This document shows, one piece after another, positions 34,005 to 45,884 of a stretch of 64,000 nucleotides of DNA. The notes beneath the pieces are model-generated. The model was not told where the DNA came from. It searched no databases and was given only the letters and a program-made list of their open reading frames with translations. A program made the position numbers and the translations under genes. Every line of letters begins with the position of its first letter. The stretch's first letter is position 1. This DNA comes from Fomitopsis serialis (taxonomy: Eukaryota; Basidiomycota; Agaricomycetes; Polyporales; Fomitopsidaceae). The stretch is taken from contig NW_025955027.1 in the NCBI RefSeq assembly GCF_022376445.1, positions 62,001 through 126,000 on the forward strand, given 5' to 3'.

Positions 34005-35275
34005 ATGCGCACTTCTACCGTCCTCTCTTTGATCCTTGCCACCGCGGTCGCGACTCCTGCCCTCGCCCGTCCTTTGGGCGAAGAAGGTGTTCAGTGAGTA
34101 TTCTCTTTGAACCTGAATGGCGAGACGTCAGATCTTAATACATCTTTCCCCATAGATCTCAGGCTCCCGTCACGACCAACAGAGAGGGCTATGTTCCGCA
34201 CCCTCACGTCCCCCACCACCCTACTGAAGGTCAGGCCCACCACCCCACTGAAGGCCAGGCCCACCGCCACCCCAGTGGCCCGGCCCACCGCCACATCGAC
34301 GGCCGGCTCACCACCACACCGGCGGCCAGGCCCCGCACATTCCTCAGGCTGGTCGCGTCCACTTGGGCCACCCTGAGGTCGCTCATACCCACGTCGCTCA
34401 CGCACGTGCCGTCGATTCCAACGATGCTCAACCCCACGGCATGCACCCGCACGTTCACCAGGGCGCGCCGGACCACCGCCGCATTGGCCTCCAAACCCAC
34501 AAGGGATTCCGGACGCAGGGCCCTGCCAACCACTGGCACGCTGCGCGTCCGCAGGAGATGACTCCGTCTACTGCTCCTGCACAGACGTCACGGGTGGGCA
34601 AGAGCAGCGGCCACCACGCCGATCACGAGTTGCTCGCCCGAGGATTCGACTCAGACGAGGAGCTGCTCGCCCGCGCCATTGGGGACGAGCTCGTCGCTCG
34701 CAAGGTCAACTGGAAGAAAGTCGGCAGCACTGCCGCCACCGTTGCCGGAGATGTTGGCAAGTTCTTGCTGCACTGCGCCGGAGCGAGGATCCCGATTGTT
34801 CGCCCGCGACTTCGACGAGGCTACTTTCCCAACGGTGTTGGAAAATTCATGCAGCGCCTGCCCCGGAGCGAGGACCCCGAATTGTTCTCCCGCGAGTTCG
34901 ACGAAGAGCTGTTTGCCCGCGCGCTTAACGACGAGCTCGTCGCTCGCAAGGTGAATTGGAAAAGGTCGGCAGTACTGCGGCTACCGTCGCCGGCGATGTT
35001 GGCAAATTCCTGCTGCACCTGCGCCGGAGCGAGGACCCCGAATTGTTCTCCCGCGAGTTCGACGAAGAGCTGTTCGCCCGTGCGCTGAACGACGAGCTCG
35101 TCGCCCGCAAAGTCAACTGGAAGAAGGTCGGCAGCACTGCCGCCACAGTTGCCGGCGACGTCGGCAAACTGTTCTTCCATCTGCGCCGGGACGAAGACCC
35201 TGAGTTGTTCGAGCGTGGATATGATGATTATTCAATGATGATGGAGAGGGGCATGGAGTTGGATGAGCTTGATTA
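34005..35275 (+). CDS. secreted histidine-rich protein B with 54-residue tandem repeats (frame interrupted)
   Basis: Exon 1 (34005-34093) encodes MRTSTVLSLILATAV and ATPALARPLGEEGV, a signal peptide. An intron to about 34155 follows. The mature part begins SQAPVTTNREGYVPHPHVPH and is His-rich, including HPTEGQAHHPTEGQAH. The C-terminal half contains repeated units of about 54 residues: EDPELFSREFDEELFARAL, NDELVARKVNWKKVG, STAATVAGDVGKFLLHLRR. Two nearly identical 162-bp units start at about 34865 and 35026. A divergent unit precedes them and a partial one follows at 35188, ending MMMERGMELDELD. Frame breaks near 34300, 34795 and 34965 each need one added base. Dibasic KK, KR and RR pairs fall at regular repeat positions, so processing by a Kex2-type protease is possible. 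Function unknown. Confidence 0.75.
34865..35187 (+). repeat. two tandem 162-bp coding repeats in protein B
   Basis: The unit beginning GGAGCGAGGACCCCGAATTG occurs at 34865 and again at 35026. The copies are nearly identical for the first 80 bases and about 85-90% alike overall. The first copy is 161 bases long because one base is missing near 34962. A third, shorter and more diverged start lies at about 35188. Confidence 0.85.
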
Positions 35276-35527
35276 GGGTATCTCGCTGTTCCATCGTCGA
35301 GAGAGGGAGTAGGCGTTAGACTCACAGCAATCAATTGTCATTGGTCGTAGTACTGAGCTGAAGGCTGCCACTGTGAGACAAGACTCTTAGACGTTGAGGC
35401 TGTTCATCATTATGCAAGCTACGCCATAATAATGAGCCGGCAGTACGGCATGTGTAGAGCAAGTCAAGGAATGACAACACGGGCGACTATGTGATGTGAA
35501 GTTAACGCGCACCAATATGGCCTACGT

Positions 35528-37185
35528 TCAAGTTGTCGTCTTCTCCGGACTCTGCTGACCCCAATCCGACGGCATCTCGCCCTTCAGATTTTCGAAGAAC
35601 TCCCTCGTCATACCTGCCTTCTCTCTATCCTCGACATTGAACGGACCCTTGACCTCGCCCCGCCAGCAGCGCTTACCTCGTCCCGGAACGTCTGTACCGG
35701 ATCAACGCCCTGCTTTGCACATATCCACGTGAACCACCGGTGGCCGTCGTGACATGTGTCACCTCGTCCCGGTGGACTATGTTTAGCACGTCGACGCTGT
35801 CTGAGTCGCCCGCACGGCGGAACTTCTCAATTGTCCCGGGGTTGACGTCGAGTCCGCGTGCCTCGTGTACTAGGTGGATGATGGCAAGCCGCGCGCGCAG
35901 AGAATTGGATGTGACACGAGCCGATTCCCACAGGGAGGCGTGTACGGGTAGTGAGCCGTACGGTGTAGTGGGAGAGAGGGCGGCGAGACGGGATGTCAAA
36001 AGGGAGAAGTGCTTTGATTCGTCGAGCGCCATTTTGGCGAAGTCGGAGAAGAACGCAGGCGGTAGATCGGGATGTTCTGGCCCATATCTGGCCATAATGT
36101 CCCAGCTTCGCGACGAAAACGTCAGAGATGGCTTGAAGACATGACTCGTGTACTTACGCAAGATCGATGCTGACGAGGTAAGGTCATTAGTGTTCTTGGA
36201 GGTAATGTGGCGGTACGTCAGAGCACTCACGCCCACTGTTCAATATTTGCAAGTGCATGTAGCATCACTGCCCGGTTCTTGCGTTTGCCTACCTTGCCTG
36301 GATCAACTGTATTGCGTGCAAAGGCGTCCTCTCGTGGCGGAATGTCTGGCGGTCTGGGCGCACTGGATGACCGGTGGCCGATGGTCTTCAGTTGGCCAGT
36401 ACGGAAGAGGTGTACAGCGTGCCGAGTGCGCTCGACCTACGACGTCATGAGTACGAGGCTTTTACGTAGTGAGTGCGACAACATCGATCATACCTTGAGC
36501 TTCGGGTTCGGCGTGTTCAGGATGAGAACCGCCCATTGCATCAGCGTGGACGGGGCACCTTCACCCGGCACTACGCTGTCTTCGATCACCGGACTGTTGT
36601 CCGATATAGTCATGTGTGAAATATCCGGTGGCGGAGGCGGATCCGCAAATTCTGTGTTGCAAGCACTTAGTTGAAGATATGTTCACACAAAAAGAGTACT
36701 ACCTTCTGAGACGGGCCTCAGCTCAACGAGCCGCCACTTTGTACCATTTTCAGGAGTTTCGACCCAAACGGCCTCGTCCCCGCTGTCGTCTCGGCGCACA
36801 TTGACTGCGTAGGTGCACGCCTTCAGGCCTGTCTCGCTGGCGCCGGTGCGAAGATCGAAATCGTATCTGACGTCGTGTGAACTGTGCACCAATCTCAACC
36901 ACTTCATTTGATGAATTATTACCTATGCCACGGGCAAACAGCGACTAGTCCGGTATCGCACTCCTCTATCTCCGCGTGTGACATGTCTGCGCCGAGGTGA
37001 GGGCATGTCGCCTCCATGGCGTAGATCTGCTGTTTGCAGTCGATTGCTTTCGGTTGTGCAATTTCATTTTCCTGAGCAGAGTTGTCGGAAAGTCGGAATA
37101 GTATCAATGAATGGTATTCTCCTTCGGCGGAACGGAGATTGAGGAAAAATCTTGAGTGCGATAGGAGTTGGTCTAGGGAAGACAC
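35528..37185 (-). CDS. Rieske [2Fe-2S] domain fused to DUF455 ferritin-like domain
   Basis: The start at 37185 gives MSSLDQLLSHSRFFLNLRS. The Rieske cluster motif is ATCPHLGADMSHAE followed by VAVCPWHRYDFDL, so both Cys-x-His and Cys-x2-His pairs are present. A linker with KWRLVELRPVSE leads into the DUF455 domain: VERTRHAVHLFRTGQLKTIG, APRPPDIPPREDAF, ALANIEQWAIDLAWDIMARY (restored by splicing two short introns), KMALDESKHFSLLTSRLAAL, HLVHEARGLDVNPGTIEKFR and HRDEVTHV. It ends EMPSDWGQQSPEKTTT at 35528. Glu and His residues in four helices fit a di-iron ferritin-like site. The C-terminal part needs two added bases (near 35735 and 35675). The fusion suggests electron transfer from the Rieske centre to an oxidase-like di-iron site; the substrate is unknown. 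Confidence 0.82.
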
Positions 37186-38090
37186 CCTTCAATCGTCGTT
37201 CAATCAGGAAGTCTGAGTTGATGGGCATACGACGTACAGAATTTCTTTGTCGGACTCGGATCGCATGCTGCGAGTTTATCACCACGCTAAGGATAAACTG
37301 AGGATGGGTTTTCAGTATCCTGCCCTGACTTCGTATATCTGTCGGGGAATCACTTAGTTACAGAACTGTTCACGATAAATGTACTTGATTCACCTCAATA
37401 ATTCTCAGGGGCAAGGAGAGATGGAGTTATTACGAAAGGGTCTGCCGCGCTACTGGAAAGGAACTTGGATATCGTTGAGCGTTCCTGCACATGATCGAGG
37501 ATGTATAGGTTTGTATAGGGCGCTTACGTAATCTCTTTAGTAGTAAGTAAACAGCGTCTACGTGGCAATAAGCGCCCGGTAATTGCCGAGAGACATTTTC
37601 CGATTTTGCATGCATTTGCGCCGTTGCGAAGACATTCACCTACTTACCAGCATCCTACCTCAGAGCGCTATTGGCAGCAGCATTGCTTCCGTTCGCAATC
37701 CTTAGCATGTCTGACAAGCAGCATTTTGAGCAGAAAAGGTGCGGAACGGCCCGATTTTTTTCTGTCTCAGTGTCAAGGTGTGAGCAGGATCACATCTTTA
37801 CGTCTCAAGCACCTCATCGCGATTGTCTCTCGGTTCCGAAGACTGACCACGACAAGCTTCACTTCTGTCTTGTGCAAGAGACATGTTGAAGGAGCCGGCA
37901 TGCATTCCTTCGATCCAGCAGGAAGCCTTTTGGAAACCGGAAGACTATCGTTCCCGCTCTTTTAAATGATCTCACCACAACAGCCGGCACAGGCTTGGAC
38001 GTCTGGAGGCGGCCGCTCTTCGGTATATACGCAGACAGACATACCTCAACCCGCCACAAACTAACCAACTGTCCGTTACTTCTGGGCCGT
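37186..38090. other. intergenic region
   Basis: Divergent spacer upstream of the Rieske-DUF455 gene and of the unrecognised gene near 38.1 kb. No supported coding sequence. Confidence 0.4.
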
Positions 38091-38091
38091 C

Positions 38092-38840
38092 GCATGGGTG
38101 CTGCGAGCTTGGATCGACGCCAGCCGGTTTTCTGGCGCTGGCCTCTGTATAGCTATTATCCGCGGAAGCTACTAGTGGATGAAGTGTTCTTGGTAGGTTG
38201 TGGAACGGAACGCATCGACGTAGGCGTTATTCGATCATCTGGCTGGCGACATCCTCAAGAGGCTCGAACGCCGTGCCTCCTGGTGGCCGTTACGCTACGT
38301 GCCGTGCGCGTTTGGGATCGGACGTTCAGCGAACCTTGTCAAGCGCGACCACCGCGGACCGCCCTGCTTGATGAATGGTCGATGATACCACCGTATCTCG
38401 CTGTGCCACTCGGCTAGTTTCGGATAACGGAGTGGGACAAGGTAAGCCTTTGGTGGCTTGCTAGTTCTGTGGTGCAGGCGTACGGCCGGTTTCAACGTAG
38501 CGCTGGGGCTTCGCGCGACCTTCTCGGACGGCCGCACCGACCGCTCGGAATGAATGCAGTAGGTGATAAATTGGGAAGATCTGATGCCCCCACAGAGTTC
38601 CCCGCGGACCATATATTACGACACGCCAGTAGAGCCTCATTGGTGCTTCGTCGACGGCCTCAGAACCAACTCAGAACCCTCTTCCCGGGCCCGGGCCCCG
38701 TCGGAGACTTGCGATCTTGTACGCATGCCGTGTGCTGTGGATTCCGTGGAGTGTGGACCATTTGAAGAGTCGACATCTTTATGTCATGCAGTGTTAGGAT
38801 GGCCTGTGTATGATCCGGCGACTACATTGTAAGCCTTATC
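38092..38840 (+). CDS. unrecognised protein-coding gene (tentative model)
   Basis: Spliced pieces read like a real protein but match no family I know. The first exon from an ATG near 38092 gives MGAASLDRRQPVFWRWPLYS and YYPRKLLVDEVFL, then a donor GTAGGT. The next exon gives RLERRASWWPLRYVPCAFGI, GRSANLVKRDHRGPPCLMNG. After another intron come AGFNVALGLRATFSDGRTD and then WEDLMPPQSSPRTIYYDTPV, EPHWCFVDGLRTN. One or two added bases are needed. The aromatic-rich content and short introns support coding. The coordinates and start are provisional. Confidence 0.35.
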
Positions 38841-40268
38841 GTCTATTCGTGGTCATGCTGCTAATACACCTGCGTTAGCGTGCCGGCGTGTGGGGCTACC
38901 TTCAAGCTGTGAGTGAGATCTAACTTGGGACAGTAGTGTGGTAGTTGCACAGTGACATCGTGCGTTGTCCGCGGACTGCTGACTTTACTATCTCTGGAGG
39001 CCCGATATGACACCACGTGCCATTAATCCAAGTCAGAATCAATGTTGCTGTGCGGGTAAGTTTCGATGTTGTGTCCGTTGCGGCTGTGCTCAAGGATACG
39101 AGTGAATACCAGGTGTAACCATGTTACAGAAATCTCGCCGGATGCGACCACTTGCCGCGCTGTGAATCACATTGAACCGCTTGCAGTTTCGTTGGTCCCT
39201 GACATGCTATCCGTAAGTCGAGAGTGTCGAGTATTTGTTTGAAGCCCGAATGTCACTCAAAACATAGGCGAGCTACGAGATTATCTCAAGGAGCGTGCAT
39301 CCCAGTGATCCAGCAGCGGCCCCGACATGGCGATTAGGATTGCGTCCGGATGTCCGCAGCGTTCCCGCGAGCGAGATCGTCGCCCGTGGATTGTTTAACC
39401 ATGTCGCCTGTCACGTATTCTGATATTCATCCCGCTATATATTGGTGTCAATGCATTACCGTCTATTAGAACTCACACTCCATCTCGCTGAGCGTGTGTT
39501 GTGGGTGCAGCTGCGGCCAAGAGAAAGATCGCTCGGAGTAGAGTTGATAGGCGGCTAAGCAGACAGGCGCCAGCGCTGGCGACCATATGGAGGAAAGATC
39601 AGAGACAGTTGACGAGGAAGTCGACCTTCTAAGACAATTGTCAGCCATGAACAGCATTAGCTTCTCACATCTTCTGTGTTTGTCTGGACACTGCCAGGGA
39701 AATCGACGAACTTGGGGCGAGTAGAAGTATCCGGCGGCTGTACAGCCAACTTTCGCTCTCTTGCCATCTCCTGTCATACTCTCCGGCGAAATTGGATATT
39801 CGCATCGCAGTTCTTGAGCGAAGACGACGTTAACGATCAGCATCGACCGCAGACGACCCATTCTTGATTTCGCTCGAGCTTGTGCGGTGCGGAGCAGCAC
39901 CCTCGATGTCGCAGGGCCACCACCGACCACCTCTCCTCGTTCGTGCGTTTCCCCGCAGGTTTGATCTCAACTGACACCCGCATCGCATCAGAACCAGTCT
40001 CAGGAAGGTAATCTGTCTATCGGAGGTGAAAAACCCCGGACGCAGACCAGCCCAGGTGTGTGCCTTTTGACTTTGCCTCCGCCCGGTGAACTCATCGCTC
40101 CCGCCTCGTCTGCGTCCGCTACCATCCCACTCGACCTCGCCACGACCACGTCGTCGACTGGTATCGCACCCTCCATTGCCTACGATACCACCAGACAACC
40201 AGAATATCGCGCAGTGGGCGGCTGCAAGCAGTACGTCGTCCTCGTCTCATCCGACACCCGAGTCCCAG
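38841..40268. other. intergenic region and probable 5' region of TF2
   Basis: No supported gene. An open, Pro/Ser-rich frame runs from about 40090 into TF2 at 40269 (ending TPESQ before its first ATG). TF2 may therefore start further upstream through a spliced first exon. Confidence 0.4.
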
Positions 40269-43200
40269 ATGTTCGGCGCACCGCCCATGTTCTACGATCC
40301 CGCGCAAGCAGCGCAAGAGCACGACCAGCGTGGCATGTCCGACTACAACGCATGGGCACAGAACTTCGCGCAAGGCGGGCAGTACGCGAACGCGGCTGCC
40401 ACTGGCTACGCGCAGGCGCCTCAGCTCAACTACGGCCACCAGCAGCAGCCGATGCAGGACGTGTCGGTCACGATGACCAAGGCCACGGCCAGTATCCGTA
40501 TCAGCAGCCATACGTGCCAGCAGAGACCCACGACCCATTTAACCAAATGTATCCGCAACAAACACCCATGAACACGACTTCCGATCGCCCGCAACGCAGC
40601 CTCCCGCGGTCGTCGCGGGGTGGCTACTCAAACGCCGCTCTACCGAACATGTCCGAGGGCGCAGCGTTCTCCCAGCAGCAACAGCAGCAGCAGCAGCAGT
40701 TCAGCTTCCCTACGCAGGACGAGTACGGCTACCAGCCGCAGCCACAGGCGCAGGCGCGCCCGGGCGCGCGGACGCGATCGTCTACGGAGTCCGTGCCAGC
40801 CGCAGACGCGATCCCGCAGCAGCGCTTCCAATTCGCAGAGTACCGCCATCCCGACCAGCTCGTCGCGCCCGCACCTGTGCCGTCGGCGTACACCGGCCCG
40901 GGCAGCACGCCGACGAGCAGCTTCTCGTCCTCGCCGGTCTCGTGGGCGGACCAGAGCCAGAGCGAGCACACTGCGACGCAGCCGGCGGGCTCGGGGCGCA
41001 AGCAGGGCGGCGCGGCGAAGCAGACAGCTGGCCAGAAGCAGACAGTTGCTGGCCAGAAACAGTCAGCCGGCCAGAGCAGGCGGCGACGGACAAGGGCAAG
41101 AAGCGTGCGCGTGCGCCGCGGGACAGCGACAGCGACAGCGAGGACGACGAGATGGGCAGCTTCGCCATCAATATGAGCATGCCGCCATCAGGGCACGGTG
41201 GCCCGACGCGACTGTAGGTGTCTCTATCTCCATTCCTGAATGTCGCTGACTCTGCTCGCTCCCGTTGCTGCCTCATCATATGAACGCGTGCTCATACATC
41301 CCACGTCGCCGTGCGTCCGCCTCAAACAATCCCCGGCGCCGCAATTCCCCACGTCTGGCCACCCTGGCGTCCGCTGCCGCCTTCGCTGCGATGCGCTGCT
41401 GCGAACTAGTCCCGGAGCATGCAAACATTGCAAGAAGCTCAAGGTACGTCCCTTTGCCGTGTCCCTCGCACTTCACTAACTCGGGTTGCTCCTCTTCATC
41501 CACTGTTTTTTTTTACGACGTGCGGCATGCACTGGACATTTCTAGATGAAATGTGACTTCCCCAAGGGCGAGAACATGTGTCGGCGGTGCAAGTCCGGTG
41601 GGATCCCCTGCATTGTCGAGGGTCGCAAGCCCCGGAATGCACCCAAGTGAGTACTTGACTTCAGTCATGTTATCTCCCCCTACCCCAAGCTCGCTGGCAT
41701 GCTTGCCGGGTTCGCGCGATTAGTCAACGCGATGCATGGACAGCCATCGCACAACTGTAACGCCGAACATTCCGTGTCCCGTTGGGCACCGGGAAAGGCG
41801 CGAATCATTCCAGCGCTGTGCTAATGTGTTCAGTCGCGTCTGCCTTTGGCTCGTTTTCACCTATTCTGCTTTGGGTCTGTTCGGCGTTTGTCTCGCCCGT
41901 ATGGCTGGATGACTATGACGGTGGATGAATGGGTGCACTGAGGAGGCGGCCAACGTCCGGATGTGCCTCAGTCTCGGGGATCGTTTTTGCGTACAGCAAT
42001 GATTGTATCAGGCGCGGTTTTGAGAGGTTAAGTATCGGAGGGCTTTGGCTGCCGAGATACTTCGCGCTTGGCGGTGGACTCCTGGAGCTGTTATCATCCT
42101 GATAGCATCCGAGTATTAGGCCATCGCTAACGCAATGGAGCCTCCGTCTTCTCTGTCTGCTTGTGACCCCCCTTGCGACAGCAGCTCATCGACCCCTTCT
42201 TCACCCAGCAAACGCGAGTACCTGCTCGCGCAGATTCGCCAGAAGGACATCATCATCGAGAAGCTGCTCCGTGAGGTAAGTACTGCCGCCTGTCGTACTA
42301 GACATCCGAACATTTGCTGACCGGGCGCTGTTGCCCCGCGCATCCCGGTCGTTGTGTAGCTGCACAACCCCTATGCCGCGACCCCGCTCTCCATCGCGTC
42401 CTACCGCCTGGCAACGTCACCTTCCGATCAGCAAAACCGCAATGTCATGGCGTGGTTAGACCGCCTCGAGGAGAGTGTGCAGGCTGCAGGCAGGTCAGGC
42501 GGCGTGGAGGCGTTCAAGATCGAGTCTCGCCAGCGCGCTGCTGCGGGCGATCACGACGATGAGTCTGACGAAGAAGGAGACACCGAGCGTGGCAGTGCGA
42601 AGGAGGGCGACGATGATTTGGATGCGGAGGCCAAGCTTCAGTCCTTGCCAGATGCGACAGTCCCCCTCGGCTTGCTCGCTCACCTCTCGTTGGATAACCC
42701 GAGGGCGAAGAAAGGGAAGAAGCGAACGGGTGCTGACGACAGCGAGAACGAGGACGTGGGCGTCGCCAGCAAGTCATACTTTTTGCCAGGTGGGCTACTG
42801 CGTGAAGCTAAACTAATATGCCCGGCGAGCTGATGGTTATTCCCACAGGACCTGCATTTGATCTCTCCATCCGCGCGTCGTTGATTGAGAACCACAGCCC
42901 GCCCGAAATCCTGGTCCATGGTCTGGTCACACCAGACGACGTCGACAAGCTGTTTGACATGTACGTAGCAGCGCCCATTGGCCTTTCGTGTACTGACTCT
43001 GACTTATCTGCAGTTTCTACACCCGTTTGAATGTAAGTATTGGCTACTGACCATTGTATAGCGAAGCCTTAACACCGCGTAGGTCCATGTTACGTTGCTT
43101 GATCGGGAAATCCACACCGTCCAATCCACCTTCGCCCGCTGCCCCTTCCTGTTTACCGTTGGTATGCACATTTCTATTTTTGGTATACCACTTGCCATTT

Positions 43201-45334
43201 ATGCACTTATCCCCAGTTTGCGCCATTTCCTCCCGCTATTACAAGGATAAGTCCGAAATCTATCCCATTGCGATGCACTTCGCTCGGCGTGCGGCGGCGG
43301 ACGGCCTGCTGAACGGTTGGAAGTCGGTCGAGCTTGCGCAGGCGTACATCCTCCTCAGTACCTATGCCGTCCCCGCACGAAGGTGGGAAGAGGACCGAAG
43401 CTGGCTATACATTGGCCTGGCAATTCGGTGAGCAGCAGCGTTATTCTATACATGAGCCATACTCATTTGTCACTTAGAATTGCGACAGACTTGAACCTTC
43501 ATCAACTGTCGACTGTGAAGCCAAGGAACGACCAACACAGGCGTGAGATACTCAACCAAGAGCGACTTTGGTTGATATGCCACAACCTCGATCGCTCAAT
43601 GGCCACACAGTTTGGAAAGCCGTCGACGATTAGAGAGGACTAGTAAGTGTTGTGCTTGACGCAAGATGGGCTTCGTGCTGATCAACGCAGTATCATCCGG
43701 ACCTCCGAGAACTGGTACAAGAAATCACCGCTGAATCACCCAGTAAGTGCCGGTGGATGTGTGGGGTACGTGGTACTGATGTACAAGTAGTGGGACTGCG
43801 GCCAGTCATCTTATACGCAGCTTCTCCGGATAATGACTCGCTTCCACGAGGAAATATACTCGGATCCGACTACGCCCACTGGACTGAATACGGTATATGT
43901 CGCCGGTAACGGAGTGGTTAGTGATGCAGAAGCTGACCTCTGCCGCAGAGCCTCGACCTCCGCGAAGTGTCCGTTCGGCATGACGAAAGTCTCACTCGTT
44001 ACTTCGAAGAATGGACTCGGCGATTCAAAGAAGACACTGACCTGCAAGGTAAGTGGTTGCGGTATGCTTCCGTATTGTTCATAGCCCTGATCTCATGGTC
44101 AGATCCCGCCTGTGCCTTCCGAGCGTCGTTGCTCCCGTTGTATGTTGATAGATTGCGTGAGATTCAGCCGACTGTGACTAATGACCTGCATAGCCTCACG
44201 AGCTACTCGCGACTGGTCATGTACTCATTTGGCTTCCAACAAGCGTTCAAGCGCGGCATTCGGCCTGAGGACCAGATGTTCCTAGATAATGTTCGCGTCC
44301 TTTTACTGCTGAGCGTGAAGAATCGTCGAGTGTTCATTTTCATTCGCGTCAACAGTGTTTCCAGGCCGCGAAATCTGTGATCTTGTGTATGATCGATACA
44401 CTATGCCCGAGCGGGTACATGCGCTTCTCGCCGGATGGTATGCTATCCGTTCATATGGCTCGAATCCCCGATGCCGGTCAACGCCTCTCACAGCGCTAAC
44501 CAAACCCGTACAGGTCATTTTATTTTCGCGTCATTTGCATCCGCCTTCCTTCTCAAGGTACGTTCTACAGACCCATAGCCACGCCGCATGACTTACAAGT
44601 GGCCGGCTCCGTTCCTTCGCCGATCTGTGAATATAGTTGATGCGTCCCGAGTTCAAGTCGCTCGTCACATCCGCTCAAGAGTCAGAGATCTTCGATTTGA
44701 TTGGCCGGCTTATCCAGACCCTGAACAGCCCTGAAATCTCCATCGACGAGCGCCACACGCCCAAGCTGCATGCGCGCTTCCTCGCGGGACTGCTCACCAA
44801 GCACCGGAGGGATGTTGCAACAGCCGGTCGCATCCAAACGCAGCAGCAGCCGCCTAATGCACAAGTCTCGCCGCAGGGTCAACCCAGCTCATCTGGGAGC
44901 ACCCACACCTTCTCGACCAGTGGGAGTGCGGCGGGAAGCCCCGGCGAGACTGTGTTCTCCGGTGGTGGCATGGGCTACGCTGGAGAGGGGCATCTCATTC
45001 TTGGCGCAGGGCAAGGAGAGCCCGTATACCAGGAGGACACTGCGTACGCTGTGGGGACGGGCCCGATGGAGGTGTTCGACTTCGCGGGTGTGGCAGGACA
45101 GGGCATCGAAACTCTGGGTGCTCTAGCGGCTCTGCAGAATCCGTCGTATTGGCGGGATATGATGATGCCTGGGTGAGTGAAGTAGTCCGAGGTGGTGAAG
45201 TCAAGAAGCTGATGTGGGGGAGTTGCAGGTACACCTGGTCCGAGAACAACGACTCTTATGGTCTGAATGGGAACGTAGGCGGATTCGGGCAGAATTTCGG
45301 GGCGCTCCAGACGGAGGTCGGTCTCTTCGGGTAG
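40269..45334 (+). CDS. TF2: Zn2Cys6 transcription factor with Gln-rich N-terminus, PriB-like
   Basis: The first in-frame ATG at 40269 begins MFGAPPMFYDPAQAAQE. The N-terminus of about 300 residues is Gln-, Tyr- and Ser-rich with a polyQ tract, then a basic patch and an acidic Ser cluster (DSDSDSEDDEMGSFAINM). The zinc cluster spans three exons: LPGACKHCKKLK, MKCDFPKGENMCRRCKSGGI, PCIVEGRKPRNAPN. KREYLLAQIRQKDIIIEKLL follows as a coiled coil. The fungal-specific domain includes PPEILVHGLVTPDDVDKLFD, FARCPFLFTVVCAISSRYY, RRWEEDRSWLYIGLAIRIAT and MATQFGKPSTIREDYIIR. It ends in a Gly-rich tail closing EVGLFG at 45334. The layout matches Agaricomycete regulators related to PriB of shiitake, several of which act in fruiting or nutrient control. 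The role here is inferred. Frame breaks near 40480 and 41080 each need one added base. Confidence 0.85.
40673..40699 (+). repeat. CAG/CAA run encoding polyglutamine in TF2
   Basis: Nine successive CAG or CAA codons give an uninterrupted polyQ tract in the Gln-rich N-terminal region of TF2. Length variation between strains is likely. Confidence 0.85.
41648..42208 (+). other. 560-nt intron just after the TF2 zinc cluster
   Basis: The donor GTGAGT follows the codons for RNAP, and the acceptor CCAG precedes CAAACGCGAG. Joining them restores RNAPNKREYLLAQ. The intron is about ten times the usual length and contains no recognisable gene. Confidence 0.65.
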
Positions 45335-45884
45335 GTCTTCACGAACAGTGCCCGAGTCATGTCCGAGTCGTTTCGGAGAGAAGGTTTCTGCCCTCCGGTC
45401 ACTTTGCCCAGATTCATGCATCAATCACACGAAATAACGTCACGCACATATCATCCACATTTCTCTATGGTTCGTAAGATCTTCTTGTCTTTCTTGTAGA
45501 TGAATTGGCGAGCGTCGCGCGTCTCTGCGTGCAGCGTTCGTCAATTCAAGATTTGTGACTCGTCTAGCATCGTACATTGTAGCTACTATTCCATACTATC
45601 GTCATCGTCGGCTGTAAAGTAAAGCTTCTCGTGTATTCAATGTCGCAAATGTTTCTTCTCATGGTATGCTCCTACGGCGTTATCAGCATGTGAGGGTAAA
45701 CGGGCAGTTTCCAGCGTATGTACCGCCCCCTTCATTACGTTAGGGACTTTGGTAGTACAGGACCCTCATAATTGAACACCTGGGAGTGGCCGTGACACCT
45801 CGCGCTCCGACGACGACGTACTAGCGGAACTCAATGTCTCATCCTTTTGCAATGGCTCAGCTAAGACCCTTTCGGCATTCGGCC
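45335..45884. other. convergent intergenic region
   Basis: Holds the 3' ends of TF2 (+) and secreted protein C (-). No coding sequence recognised. Confidence 0.4.
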
